Shown here: positions 1-13,035 of the stretch, piece by piece
How positions within the stretch are numbered: the stretch's first letter is position 1
How the letters are laid out: every line of letters starts with the position of its first letter
Assembly: GCA_027603945.1 (NCBI GenBank)
Contig: JADIIU010000046.1
Span: 35,367 to 99,366, forward strand
Length of the DNA stretch: 64,000 bases
Reading direction: 5' to 3'
From: Terramyces sp. JEL0728
Taxonomy: Eukaryota; Chytridiomycota; Chytridiomycetes; Rhizophydiales; Terramycetaceae
Made by a program: the position numbers and the translations under genes
The notes under the pieces: generated by a model
What the model saw: only the letters and a program-made list of their open reading frames with translations
What the model was told of the DNA's origin: nothing
Databases searched by the model: none

Positions 1-396
1 CTTTTGAGGTTACCAATTACAGCAGGTTACCAAATGGGGTGGGGTTGGGTAGCCAAAATTACCCCCAGGATAGCCCTAGTACAGATCACGCTCCCGCCCG
101 CAATGACCTCTCGCGTTTCTTACTTGCATCCATTTGGAGGTGGATCCATCTTTTCAAGTCAACTATTGCGGTTGTTCAGTCGTGAGGGTATTTCGAGGGT
201 TCCGAAAGAGAAATAAAAATAAGCTGTGCTCAAGAAAGCAACGGTAAAATACGAGAATAATGATCATAACAATACGCCGTACATTAATAAATCTTTCTAT
301 TGCTTCTATGATTAATTTTGAATGATTTATTTTAGAAATTAGTAAAGCCTTTCGGAGTATTAATTGAATTTTCTTTGGCTTTTTTTAGGTTTGCAA
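1..396. other. Upstream region, no gene recognised
   Basis: About 400 nt before the desaturase start. The only open frame (4-216, +) has no ATG at its head and no recognisable protein feature, and I see no splice-consistent continuation of a gene from outside the window. The last 150 nt are AT-rich and probably hold the desaturase promoter. Confidence 0.4.
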
Positions 397-1811
397 ATGT
401 GTGTTACTGAAATCAAGAGACGAGCAAACCCGTTGGAGCCAAAGACCTACATGTCGAAAGCAGCCATACAAGAGCGAGTGGACAAGGGCGAAACTCTTAT
501 TATTATTCACAACAAAGTTTACAATATGACAAAGTGGTTGCCTTACCATCCTGGCGGCGAGCTGGCTCTTCAACATATGGCTGGTAGATCGATTTAATAG
601 TAGGAAGGGACGCTACTGATGCGATGGTCGTCTTACATCCAGAGTGGGCCATGAACAAAATTCACCCATTTTACATTGCCGATTTGGATCCTTTGGATGT
701 CGAAGATTCCGAAATCAGCAAGGACTTTAGAAAGCTGAACAACAAGCTCAAGGAAATGGGTCTCTACAAGTCCATGCCTATTTTCTGGATCAAAGAAAAT
801 TTGAAATTCCTCACTCTTCTTGGACTTATGGTCTACTTTTGTGTTTATGGAACTAACAACTACATGTATTTGTTTTCTGCATTTTGTGCCTCGCAGTTAT
901 GGCACCAAGCTGCCTTTGTAGCCCACGACAGTACACTTTGATTTAAACTTAGCGGGACACTCTGGAGTCACCAGTAACAGGACTATTGACTCTTTATATG
1001 GTATCTTATTGGCCGGCATTGCTGGTGGCTTGTCGATGGGATGGTGGAAACACTCTCACTATGTTCACCACATCATTACAAACCACCCGGAGCATGATCC
1101 TGATATCCAGCATCTACCATTCTTTGCCGTCACAAAGAGATTTACCGAAAACCTGTATTCAACTTTCCACAAAAGAAAGCTTGATTTTGATCAATGGGCA
1201 AAGACTTTTGTCATCCATCAGCACAAACTCTATCATATTGTATTACTATTTGGAAGATTTAATTTGTATGTCCAATCCTGGCTGTTTGTAATGTTCCACA
1301 AAGCTGTTTTCTACCGTAACTTGGAAATAGTCTCAATGATGACATTTTGGATTTGGTACTCGTACATGCTCTCTTATTTGCCATCACGGTACCACGTTTT
1401 TGGATACGTTATGGTGTCCCACATGCTTACCATGGTTCTGCATTTACAAATCACACTATCGCACTTTGGTATGAGTACTGACATTCCAAACGCCTCTGAA
1501 ACATTTGCTGAATTGGGATTGCGTACTTCAATGGATGTAGATTGCCCAGAATGGCTCGACTGGCTCCATGGTGGATTACAAGTATCTTTAATTAACGCTA
1601 GTTCCAAGTAGAACACCACCTTTTCCCAAGATTGCCTAGACATAACCTTCGTAAAGTTCAACCGCTTGTCAAGGAATTTGCAAAGAAGCATGACCTCGCT
1701 TTCCACTCTTACACTTTTACTAAAGCCAATACCAACGTATTAGGTGCAATGGAAGATGTAGCTAATCAAATCAAAGCTATTATTAATGCGGATATTCAAA
1801 ACGTCCATTAA
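397..1811 (+). CDS. Cytochrome b5-fused front-end (delta-6/delta-8 type) desaturase
   Basis: Membrane desaturase that introduces a double bond near the carboxyl end of fatty acids or into sphingoid bases, in the ER. Exons 397-583, 604-930, 953-1581, 1602-1811 (introns 20, 22, 20 nt) give 450 aa. The N-terminal cytochrome b5 domain has HPGG at about residue 51. The three histidine boxes follow: HDTGH at about 170, HYVHH at about 207 and QVEHH at about 383. The Gln in the last box is the front-end desaturase hallmark. The first box is split by the 22-nt intron and the third lies just after the last 20-nt intron (gtatctttaattaacgctag), which supports the splice sites. ATG 397 was chosen; ATG 451 is an in-frame alternative. 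It converges on the nucleoporin gene with 23 nt between stop codons. Delta-6, delta-8 and sphingolipid desaturases cannot be told apart here. Confidence 0.9.
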
Positions 1812-1834
1812 TAAAAATTTGGTATGCCAGTTTA

Positions 1835-4800
1835 TTAGCCTCGGTAACCAGTGAAGGAGCTTTTCTTTTCACTGCTAATATTAGTACTATAATACCTTCC
1901 AAAGGTTGAGTTGCCTCCAAAGGTTCCACCACCACCAAACGTACCAGTTGTGTTTGTTTGAGGAACAGACGCGAACCCAACTGGTTGTGCATGTCCAGAA
2001 AAGGCTGATCCGGAAAAACTATAGTTAGCAAAAGCATACCTGGTAGGAGTGACATTTGCAAAACCGGTTGGTTTAGCCGAGCCAAAGCCAGTTGATCCAA
2101 ACGAAGGGTTGCCGAATCCGGTCTGTCCAAATGCTGCATTCCCAGCATTAGGAGTACCAAAACCAGTTTGTCCAAATCCTGGATTTGCATTAGCAGGGGA
2201 AGAGAACCCAGATTGGCCAAATGTTGGGTTACTATTAGCCGTGCCAAATCCAGTCTGTCCAAATGAAGTGCCGTTGCTATTTCCAAATGCAGAATTTTGA
2301 TTAGATGTGGTACCAAAGGCAGATTGTTGTCCGCCGAAAGCAGACGTTTGGTTTGTAGGAGTTCCAAAAGCTGAAGGTTGGTTTGTAGGATTGCCAAAGG
2401 CAGAAGATTGGTTGCCTGGCGCTCCAAATGCGGATGTTTGACCAGGAGTGCCAAATGCAGAAGGTTGATTTGCAGGAGTGCCAAATGCAGAAGTGTTTTT
2501 GGTTGGGGTTGTAAAAGCAGACTGGCCAAATGCCGGCAGAGTATTATTCCCAAAAGCATTTGCAGTGTTTCCAGGAGTCGTAGTAGAGTTGCCAAATGCA
2601 GAAGTCGAATTGTTTCCACCAAATGCAGATGTGGTTGAATTATTTCCAAAACCAGTAGATCCAAACGTGCTGTTGGTTGTATTTCCAAATGCAGTACTCT
2701 GGTTTCCGTTGGAGTTGTTTCCAAATATACCCGGCTTGTTTTGACTACCAAATGAACCAAATGTATTTTGAGACGCAAATCCTGATGTAGAAACGTCTTT
2801 AGCTGGCTCGACATTCCCAAACATTGGATTAACTTTGTTTTTCGGCTTAGAATCAAACCCAAAAGAGCCAAATCCTGTGGAAGGAACTTGAGAATTATCT
2901 TGTGCTGCTTCATCATTTTCCATCTTATCTCCATCATCTTGATCTTGTTCAATGGTTTCTTCAACAGTTGGTTCATCCACCTGAACATCTTCAGCGACCG
3001 CGGCAGATTCATCTTGCAAATCTTTATTCGATCCATTTTCGTTAGCATCTTCTTGAGAAACTTCATTTTGAACTGATTCTGGTTCGGTTTCACCTTGAGG
3101 TATATTTTCAACTGTATCATCGTGTTCACTTTGCCCCTCTTGTTCAACGTCAGTCGCAACATCATCCACCTTGTCGTTATCTTCACGTTCAACACTATCT
3201 TCCTCTGGTTGTTGATCCTCGTCACCAGCCTGTTCAGATTCACTGTCTTGCACTGCTTCAGCCGTTACTAGTTTATCATCACCTATCTCGTTTGTGGTTT
3301 CAGATATTCGTTCATTTTCAGATTCTGGCGTTCCTTCTGTAGCATGATTTGAATCCCTTGTCGAAACAGAATCCTTTTCACTATCTACCGTTGGCTCATT
3401 ATTGGTAGTACCAACTGAATTTTTGGCGGTATTTGGCCCATCTACTTTTTTTTCAATGGTAATTCCTTCAGCTGGCACAGTATCCTTCTTTGTATTTTCA
3501 GAAAATCCAGATGCCGTTCCAGGCATAACGAAAGCTCCTGATTGAGGTTTCAAGCTGGATTTTGCAGTTGTATTAGATGCTGCAAAAGAGAATGAAGGAG
3601 GGGAGAGTCCTGGCATTACAAATGCACCAGTGACGGCTTTGCTATCAGTGTTGGATTCGGTTTTAGCTTGGGCTTTGGAACCTGGCCTCGCAGTCTCGCA
3701 TGCAACACATTTGACAGCCTCGGCTGTATTTGGAACCAAACACGAATCGCATGTCCATCCAGAAGGTTTAGAAGATGGCAAAGTCAAAGGTGGTGCTGCA
3801 GGGTTACTTTGATTCTTGGATTCAGATTTAACGCTAGGTTTAGCCGTTTCACATGCTGCACATTTCAAAGCTTCTCCTTTGTTTGGGACTAGGCAAGATT
3901 CGCAAGTCCATCCAGGAAGTTTCAGCGCACTTTTGGTATCAGTTTCTTTTGAAACTTGAGCTCCAAATATATAGCCGGAGGAAGGAAAAGCTGTTGGCAT
4001 AACGAAAGCACCAGGTTGCGGTTTGGCGTCATCCTTGATATCTTTTGTGGGTAATTGGAACGAAAAGGTAGGGGCAGCTCCTCCCCCAGGTAGAACAAAC
4101 GCACTTGGTTGAGGTTTGATATCAGATTTGTTTTCAGGTTTTGCATTAAACGAAAATACGGGAGGAGGCGGGGCACCAGGCATGACAAACGCACCACCAA
4201 CAGATTTGTTTTCAGGTTTTGACACAGTTTTTGAACCTGGTTTGACAGTTTCGCACGATACACACTTTGTATCATCTGGCTTGTTTTTGACCAAACAGGA
4301 ATCGCAGGTCCAATCACCAGTTTTAGGCAAGTTGAAAGAAAATCCAGTCGTCACAGCAGGTTCCTTTCCAACTTTAGCAGTTTCGCACGCAACGCATTTG
4401 ATCGTGCCAGCTTTGTTTGGGACTAGACAGGAATCACACGTCCAACCACTTTGTTTTGCGGCACTGAATGAAAATGGGATGGGTTGCGAGTTCTTTTCAA
4501 GTTTTTCCGGATTAGAAAATGAAAAAACGTTCGGTGGAGTTGAATTTTGAAAGTTAAATGGAACCTTCTCTTGAGTATTACCTGCCAGAGTCTCAGTCGC
4601 TCCTCCAGCAACGTATTCTTCTGGTTTTCCGTGTGGACTGGAAGACTTACGTTTTGGCGTAGTATCTCGCTCCAAAAACCTTTCATACTCTTCGTCATCG
4701 CCTTCATCAGATTCTTCGTAATCCTGATTTTCAATTTCCTCTTCAGAATATCCGTCTTCATTAGCGATACTTGAATTTTGAATTTCAATTTCACGGCGAT

Positions 4801-7534
4801 ATTCAGCGATGGTCTTGTGGGTTCTGGTTGTTGCAGATGATTTCGCAGATGCTTCTGTCACTGCAATCTTATTCTCGCTTAAAATTTGCATCAAAGCATT
4901 TCGAATTTTTTCCTTCTTTAATAAAGTTTCCTTTGCATCAATGTTTAGAGTAACAGGTGGTTTAAGAATACTGTTGTCTGCCTCCATTGTCTCTTCATCC
5001 AATCCATAGGACGATTTTTTTGTTTTGAGCTTTGGGGGTGCAGGAGCAACTGGAGTGGAGTCTTTCTTTACTTTGGGAATAAAGGTATTAATGGTCTGTT
5101 GGTGTTCCAACAATTGAGATTTGAGAGTGCTAATTGTTCGTCGTAATTGCTTTGAAGTATTGTAGATACTCTGCAAATTCGGCTGGACTCGAACTTGCTT
5201 TTTTTCAATTTCGATGCGTGCAACGTTAATCTTGTGTTCAGCAAGCTCAAGTTTGGCTTGCACATCTTCATTCTTCATTGTGATTTTCTGTTGCAGCAGT
5301 TCAGCTTCTGGCGAGATTTTTCTTGATAGTTCCGTTTTTTTTGTATTGGAGTTAATCATATTCAATCTGTGCTCACACTCCTTTTTCTTTGATTTTACTA
5401 GGTCAACAAAAAAGTACAAATTTCCAGTTGATTTTTGAACTGTTCCTTGTCAAGCAGTGATCGGGTAATTAAACTCACTTTGGAAATTTCAGAGTGCAAA
5501 GTGGAAACATCATGATCTCTTTTATGAATATCTGTCGTGTTATTTTCCAGCAGAGTGTCAATTTCAATTGTTGCTTCTTTTTGGAAGCTGTTCAACTATG
5601 TTAAGATGTTGATTACAGTCTCAATGTCCTTTTCAAGGTTCACATAGGTCTTGTCAAATTGATCAACCAAAATTTGTCTCGCTGATTTCTTTCCATCTTT
5701 TGGTTTTGCAGATTTTGAAGGGATCGTCTTTTTTTCTAAAGTCGCTGTCGATTTGGACTCTTCTGATTTTGCCGGGGCAGAGCTAGCAGGTGGGACAATT
5801 TTCTGTTCTACTTTTCCAAACATTGGAGGCTGTACAGTCTTGGTAAGATTTCCAAAAAGAGGCTGCTTAATTTCAGCAGAACCAAACGCAGGGGTGTTTT
5901 GAGACAGTTTCGGCGACTTTAAGCCAAATGGTTCTTCCTTCTTTTTTTCAGGAGTGCCAAAAGTAAAAGTAGCAGGGTTTGGAGTTTCCTTCTTTGGAAC
6001 AGCAGAGCCAAATGTAAATGCTGGTGGGGCTACTTTGACATCGGCGCCAAATTGTGGGACATTTTGAGTTTGTTTTGGTGATTTTAGTCCAAATGGATCA
6101 GCTTCAGACTTCTCTGCTGATTTTCCAAAAGTATATACTTTGTCTGTACCTGGCTCCTTCTTTACGTCTGCTGCTGGGGTTTGAGCAGGTTTGGGTAAAC
6201 TGAATCCTGGTTGTTCTATTTCACTTTTTTTTGTGGGATTACCAAAGGTAAAAGCGGTTTTTCCTTGATTTTCGTCAGTCTTAAGTTTAGGTTCCTCCTT
6301 GACTGTTGATGCTGTTCCAAACAGTCCAGGTTTACCACCAGCTAATGCAATTTTTGCATCTGGGGCTCCAATTGGCTTACTTTCTGCAGAACCAAACGCG
6401 GATCCTACATTTCCAAAACTGACAGCTGTGTTGGAATAGTTGCCAAACCCTTTTGCTGCTTGAGTAGCTTTAAGCTGGCCAGGTGTGTTTGCATTAGTGC
6501 CGAATCCTGTTTGTCCGAACGATACATTTCCAAATCCAGCTGCTCCAAATGCAGGTGTTGTTTTTGGAGACTTGATCCCCAATGGTTCATTGGAATTCGA
6601 AATTGTTTCTTGCCCTCCGTTAGCATACTCTCTTCTTAAATCTTCAGCTTCCTTTTCAGATTTCAGCCTCTTAATCAATATGTCGTCGTCTTTCAGTCCA
6701 TTCCAAACACAGCAAAATTCCAACAAGTCTTTCTGGTCGTTAAGGACAAAAAGTTTGCAGCACTTGATTTTCGGTGAATCTGGGGTTGCTCCATCAACTT
6801 GATTCAAGGTGTAGTCGACATACATTTGTGCCGGATATGAATCTGATTCTCCAAGCATTGGCATAACAATTGTCGCACCATCATCAAGAGTTAAATTGAA
6901 CCAGACATTATCCTTGTAGCATAGGGTTCCTATGTCGGTCGAGGCTTTGTTTGCCACAACTACTATATGCTGCAATTCAGTTGAAGATGATAAATGTGCA
7001 AAGAAATACGAATTTGGTATATCCGATGAAAATGCAGATGCGGGATCAAATGGCTGGTATATCTAATGTTAATGCTCGCAGATTTAAAAAGGTATCGCAG
7101 TTGAAATACTTTTGCAAATTTCCTACCTTTTCATTTTTAATATCGACACAGTATAATTGCCCTTCACCTCCAACCTCAGGCTCCGAATAAACAACAATAA
7201 TTTGATCTTCAACAAAGTATAGATTGTGAATTGGTAACTCACAAAATTTGGGAACTCGCTTCTTTCCTAGAATTTCCAAATCTCCATTAGAATAGCAAAC
7301 CACAGTTTCTCCGTTACTGTAGAATTTCACTACATCCTGTGCTATTACATTGCCATCCTTGATCAAGTCCTTTTCCTTCAATTGCAAATTCAACTGTTCG
7401 TCTTTAATTTCCTTTTCGGATGTAATCACAATATCTCGGTATCCAACAATTGCACTGGTACTCGATTTATTCATCTCTTTGAATTTGAAAGTTGAAGTCA
7501 GGCATTCTTCGGCTTCAATTATTTCCCAAGGCAT
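1835..7534 (-). CDS. NUP214: NUP214/NUP159-like FG nucleoporin with RanBP2 zinc fingers
   Basis: Cytoplasmic-face nuclear pore protein for mRNA export. Exons 7534-7127, 7062-5617, 5595-5418, 5397-2040, 2018-1896, 1874-1835 give about 1850 aa. Order: short beta-propeller-like N-terminus (to about residue 290), FG/TFG-rich stretch, coiled coil (about 620-720), four RanBP2-type zinc fingers (WTCDSC..NK...KC..CE, about 990-1250), a long Glu/Asp-rich stretch, and a C-terminal SAFG/TGFG repeat region. Introns 5596-5616 and 5398-5417 are frame-shifting; 2019-2039 and 1875-1895 are 21 nt, stop-free and have TGCTAAC and TACTAAT branch-like sites. The 64-nt intron 7063-7126 is the least certain junction. 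The propeller and coiled-coil order fit NUP214; the zinc fingers are usual in NUP153/RanBP2. The start ATG 7534 is tentative. Confidence 0.75.
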
Positions 7535-7835
7535 TTGCAGATTTGTAGAAAATAACAATTTCCAGATCCATGTTATGGAATTACTCAGAAGAGCTAATAT
7601 TTACAGAGGCAATAGCACAACAAAGCTAAATATCGCATCTTTAAAAAAAAGTAGTTCTAGCCCTTGGGATATGCAGTTTCTCTCAAATATTAAGCCAGAA
7701 TAAAAACTTTGATTGGCAGGTTTCTCTAAATAGCCAATGAAATCTCGTTATCCCATGACTATGCGATGACATTTCCATTGTTTGAAATTATTCCATTGAT
7801 AAGGAGAATTTAAGCAAGAAATCTCCGAAAAGTAA
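7535..7835. promoter_or_regulatory. Shared upstream region of nucleoporin and PAS gene
   Basis: 301 nt between divergent start codons. AT-rich, with no open frame that looks coding and no clear motif. Presumably carries both promoters. Confidence 0.4.
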
Positions 7836-10800
7836 ATGGAGTGTCCTGTTATATCCTCAAATGTCAGGGATGCCAAGCCGGTCGCGTCTGAACTGGATAT
7901 TTCAGTTCCGCAAAGCCAACCGAACGTTTCTGTGTCCAGCATTCCTGACAGAAACCAAAGTTCTGGCACGCAAGGCTCTGAAGTAACTGGCAACGAAAAT
8001 GCTCGACGATTAGCAGAGTATGTAGCCAAAATGGACGAACTTCGAGAAACCACTGGTGCCCAAGGTTTCAAAAATACCCTCAAGCAAGAATCCGAAGGTC
8101 TGTTGAACAATCTCTACCTGGAAACTCGAACAGTAACTGGAATTAATTTAGATCGAAAGAAACGTGTTTGTAGGGGAAGTAGAAATCTTCAAACGGAATG
8201 AAGATGCATTCTTTACAAACCTGAACGAGCTTGAAATATTAGACTTGAAGAACCGTCAAGAAGAAGAGCTCTCGCAATTGAAGATTCGCCAGGCCCAGGT
8301 AGTCAAGGACTTTGAAGCCAGAAAGCTCGCAAAGTTTAATACGCTGAAGCAGCAACGCGAACTAAAAATGCTTTACTTGGAAACTCAGTTTAGGGCCGAA
8401 GTATCGCAAAAGACTGAAGATATAAAAGAAAAGCTTAGTCTCCACCGCCAGAAGGTTACAAAAATTATGCAACACATTGAAGAGCGGCATTCAAAGCAAA
8501 CAGTTCAATTCAATGCTGCGGAGGATAGGAGTTACAAAAACAAGAAACTGCTGCTGCAGTTGCAATGCGCCAGTTTGAGCGAAGAAGAGCGTGGTGAAGC
8601 CGAAAAGAAATTCCAAGCGCGGTTGAACCATCAAAAAGTGATCCACAAGAAAAGACTGGAGCACACCCAGGAACAGCAACGATTGGAGCTCCGCCATTTC
8701 AAAGAAAAGTCTGATTTCCAAGGAGTAACTCATCCTAATAATAGTTTATGGTGGAAGAGCTCGCTTACCTTAAAACCAAGCACTACCAACAAGAACAAGA
8801 TCTGGTGGTTGAGCAAAAAGTAGAATACTATGCTGCAAAAGATAAAATCCAGTCTGCCAAGAAAGCTTTGAAACTCGCTGATTTCAAATACCACCATAAT
8901 GCAGCAGTGTCAAAAATGAAGGCTTTGCAAAGAAATAAGATCCGTGAATTGGTCAAAGAGCATAAGGAAATCTTTAGTTCTCGCAAGACGTACTGGGAAT
9001 ACGTACTTGGCAAAGAACAGGCCTACAGTGAGTTGACCCAAGATGAAAATGGAGATAGCACTTCCCATTCTAGGTCAAGGTCTCAAAACAACTCGAATCC
9101 CCAGTCGAATTTGCAATCAAAGGCACATAGTCGTATTAACAGCGACGTTAATGTTCGCCAAACTAAGAAGGCTTCCAAAGAAATGGAGGAGGAAGCCGGT
9201 AAAGCTGATACAGAAGAAGCCTCATTCGAAAAAGAAGCTGTCAGCAAATTGCAAGGCCAGTTAACCGACCTAAGAAAGAAGCAAACTGACATTTTATACC
9301 AGCTAAAGTCTGAAAACGACGCAGCTTACGCAGAAATGAAAGAAAAACTCGACTCTGACTTGGCGCAGATGGAATTGAACCATGACGTCGAACGTAAAAG
9401 AGGCACTCAGGATGCCGACAGCGAAATTAATGAACTTTTGCAAAACCAAGAAAAGGAAATTGAATTGGAGAACCATATTAGAGCCGCAGAAACAAAGGCT
9501 TTGATTGAAAGAAAGGTGCTAATCAACATGCTCGATACCTTCACTGACGGAGTCATATCCATCGACAACAGAGGATTCATCAAACGCTTCAAGTAACTAG
9601 GATTAATGATAGCAACGCAGCTGAAAAGATGTTTGGATATACGGCTACAGAAATCTTTGAAAGCAACATGAATATCAAATCGTTAATGCCAAAGGAACAG
9701 GCAGCAAAGCACGACACATGTACAGCCAACCTAACATTAGACATGTACAACTACTTTACAACTGGAGTAAAAAAAGTAATTGGCAAAGGTATTAGTGTAT
9801 CTGGAATGAAAAAAGACGGAACCAAATTCCCAATTCATCTGTCACTGTCAGAAGTAGTCGAATCAGGGTTCCATCAGTTCACCGCGATCATAAGAGACAT
9901 GACCAGTGAAGTAGAAGCTGAAAACTACAAGCAAAGCACTGAAACGCAAATGATCTGGTCGATTGATAGGAACGGAAAGGTATTGAGCTTGAACAAGCGA
10001 TTCAAGGCATACGTGGGCATCACTACAAAAGAACAAGAAGAGACTGCGAGTGTTTTCTCTGAAGACGTTGTCCATCCAAACGAATACCAGTTGGGTTTAG
10101 ACACTTTTGCAAAAGCCAATAGAGATCTAAAGCCATTTGAAATCAAGCGACGACTAAAGTCTGTCACAGGAGAATACCGATGGTTCCTGACCAAAGGAAT
10201 CCCTGTATTTGATACCAAAGGTAAATTTAAGCAATGGTACGGCGCTTGCACAGATATCGATGATGCTGTCTTGCTGGAGGCAGAACTAAACACTCTGCAG
10301 GAGAAATTACCAGTATTCATCTGGAAGTCTGATCCATTTGGAGAGTTGTATTATGGAAACACAAACTTTAGCCAATATGCTGGAATTGATATTTCAAACG
10401 AGAAACCGCTCATGTACTCTGAAAAAGTAATTTCCACTGACATAGTTATGTTTCGGCCAAGATTATGAGTTGGTTCAAGAAATGCTTGAGAGAGCAAGAA
10501 CTAAAAAGACTGTTTTGGATTTCAAGTTCAGATTGAAGAGTAAACAAGCCAAAGTCCGCTGGTTCCACTGTAGTGGTTCGCCAATCCTTGATCCAAACGG
10601 AAAACTGTTATCGTTCTATGGATTGTGTAAAGATATTAACGAAGCTGAGCAGGCTGCTAGAGAGATGGTTCTGTTGCCAGAAAGCCTGCCCCTAATGATT
10701 TGGAAAGTAGATCCCCAGGGAAATGTGGTGTACTGCAACTCTCGATTTACCAGATACATTGGGGCACCTCCAGGCGCAATGCTCAACGTGTTTGATCCAG

Positions 10801-11000
10801 CGGTGGTCCATCCAGACGATTACAATGCAAGCTATAATGCATTCGCAACAGGAACCAGAGAAAAGAAGACGTTCCTTGTAAAGAGAAGATTGAAATGCGG
10901 AGACGGAACTTACAACTGCTTTTTAACTAAAGGAACGCCGATTTTCGACGATACCAATAACATTGTAGGATGGTATGGGACTTGTACCCCTGAAGAATGA
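7836..11000 (+). CDS. Coiled-coil protein with C-terminal tandem PAS domains
   Basis: Predicted soluble sensor or scaffold. Exons 7836-8132, 8152-8724, 8745-9592, 9613-10426, 10446-11000 (introns 19, 20, 20, 19 nt) give 1028 aa. After a short Ser/Gln-rich head, about residues 70-540 are charged heptad coiled coil, interrupted by a Ser/Asn-rich linker. PAS-like units then follow, recognisable from repeated openings such as DGVISIDNRGFIKRFN, MIWSIDRNGKVLSLN, VFIWKSDPFGELYYGN and MIWKVDPQGNVVYCN, each followed by a WYG-type PAC stretch. The first PAS is joined only after removal of gtaactaggattaatgatag. No kinase, cyclase or DNA-binding domain is visible, so ligand and output are unknown. Confidence 0.8.
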
Positions 11001-11120
11001 TTGCATTGAATGAATTGTATTTATCTTTGTCTAGTTTTTAGCAGCTACTACATTGTGCAATGAGATTCGAGCTTTAAGGCGAATATCTGTCAGAGGGAGT
11101 ATTACAACTTAATTTATTAT

Positions 11121-12982
11121 CTATGAAAACCATCTCTTGACCATCTTTTTCAGTATCGGCACCAGATCCGAGCTAGCTCTGATTTTAAGATTCTTGTATT
11201 CTTTTTTCGTTATGGTGACTTTCCCTATGAGCGAAAATAGTATGGAAGGGCTATGGAATTGAACGGCTAGAGTGACGATATCAACACTTGGCTTGATACT
11301 TTCCGTCAATAGCTCAAACATTTGTACGTTATCATTTTGAATACACCACCTTATGTTAGATATTGTTACTTTAAGGCAGATTGCGTGTGCCCATCTTCGG
11401 TTGGATCGCATTTCAGTAGCAAGCATCCAACTATTTCGGTATAATTGAGCTCGCTGGCTTTTCGAATACACCAATTGTTATCAACTGTAACATCAACCCT
11501 TGGATCCTGTATGAGAAGAGATACTATTCTCAGATATCCTTTTTCAACTGCTATTTTGATACAATAGTTGTTTTCCATGCTGGGATCTATCCTAATATCG
11601 GTTCTCAGCAATCTTTTGTTAAAGCACACTTACCTTATGGCTAAATGTTTTCCCTCCGTACAGGCATGTTTCAACACTGAATTTAACATATCTGCAGTAA
11701 TTCTGTCATCTTTAAGCAATCGCTTGATGAGATTGACGTCGTTGCGATCAACAATCAACTGAAAGATTTCAGTTAGTATTTGAACATTAATCATATCTAT
11801 CCTTGTCCTTGGTTTTTCATATGTAGTGATTATTTGATCCAGTTCGCCTTGTCCTTCAACTTCATCCAATATAGTATGTGATTTGTTTTCAATTGGAGTG
11901 CTAGGTCGGGTGTCGGGTAGGCTAGAGGTGGTCTCAAACGCTGATTTAGGACGCAGGTTTCTATTAAAAATCCCCGTTCCAGTCCTGTTGAGCAAGCTAG
12001 TACCAGATCGCATCAATTCAACAATTGTTTTTGGTTCAGCAACGCTTTCAGCAACAGATTCCAATTTAAATGAATCCCTTGAACGCAGCAATTCAAATCT
12101 ATCATTGATGGATACAATGCTTTTTCTTTTGTCAATTCTTTCCGAGACGGTGATAAGCGAAATATTGATCCGGTCGTTGAACGTCATCCTATTGCTTTCC
12201 AGGTCATTCGCCAACAACATCAAATAACAAGAGTCGTAATCAGACAGCTTTCTTGGCCCTTTGATCATGGTAATTAGTAATGAAACTTTGTAGTCAAGAG
12301 ACATTTGTTGAGTCAATAGCAACAGCTGATAATAGTGCTTTTGAGATAAAAGGTGCTCATAATTTGCAACAGTGGGGTCCAGAGTAATCATTGATTGTAG
12401 TAGAGTAGGTTTTGGCGACTGTTTGTAAATTTCGAGCGATTGATGATGACTGAATGTTAAATTGTTGTTGAAGGATAAACGCAAATGATGGTACTCTTGC
12501 AAATCAATATACGGAGCAATCAATTGCATCACTTTTCGTATTCCATCGTATTCTGACGGTGCCTCTTGCGCTGGTGCCTTCATATTGTCCAATCTATCAA
12601 CCAGATTCATGAGGTCGTTCTGGGAGTTGGCCCTGCTGGGGTTATACTGTAATTTGAACGACTGGCTGGATGCAAAGGATTTGGCATCGCTGTGTAAGCT
12701 GGGAGACAGGCTCTTCTTGAGTTCAAAAAAACTATCACTGCCGATGCTCTTTCTGGCTTTGGTTTGCTGGTAATAGCCATCCTCTATATCGGCAATCGCA
12801 TCTGCGTTTATTAGCGCTTCTTGCTCTTCAATTTCTGTCAATTCTTCCCCATCGAAAAGCAATTCATGCTCTTCAAATTCGTAATTATCCATGATTTGGT
12901 CGATATCACATTCTTCGGTTTCTAGCGCTACGTATTCGGCACTTGGCTCTTCATGTCTTTCCAGTTTGGATTGATCTGCCAT
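11121..12982 (-). CDS. Ankyrin-like repeat protein with long acidic N-terminus
   Basis: Exons 12982-11634, 11612-11370, 11349-11121 (introns 21 and 20 nt) give 606 aa. The first 60 residues are Glu/Asp-rich. A helical middle and a Ser/Arg/Thr-rich linker follow, then about 180 residues of ankyrin-like units of the pattern LLL..DPR(V/I)D......C(I/L)..A...GY..IV. Splicing keeps this repeat register (LAIRLLRTD and SALKWCIQN across the two junctions). No catalytic motif is seen. It faces the TSTD2 gene across a 252-nt shared upstream region. The function is not recognised; ankyrin units suggest a binding role. Confidence 0.75.
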
Positions 12983-13035
12983 CCTTATTTTCTGTCTTAA
13001 TTTTTTTTAACCATTCACATTCCTCCCATAAAGTA

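Noticed and set aside
1783..3243. Leu-rich minus-strand frame of 486 codons
   Set aside because: Out-of-phase reading of the nucleoporin FG repeats; low-complexity repeats keep more than one frame open.
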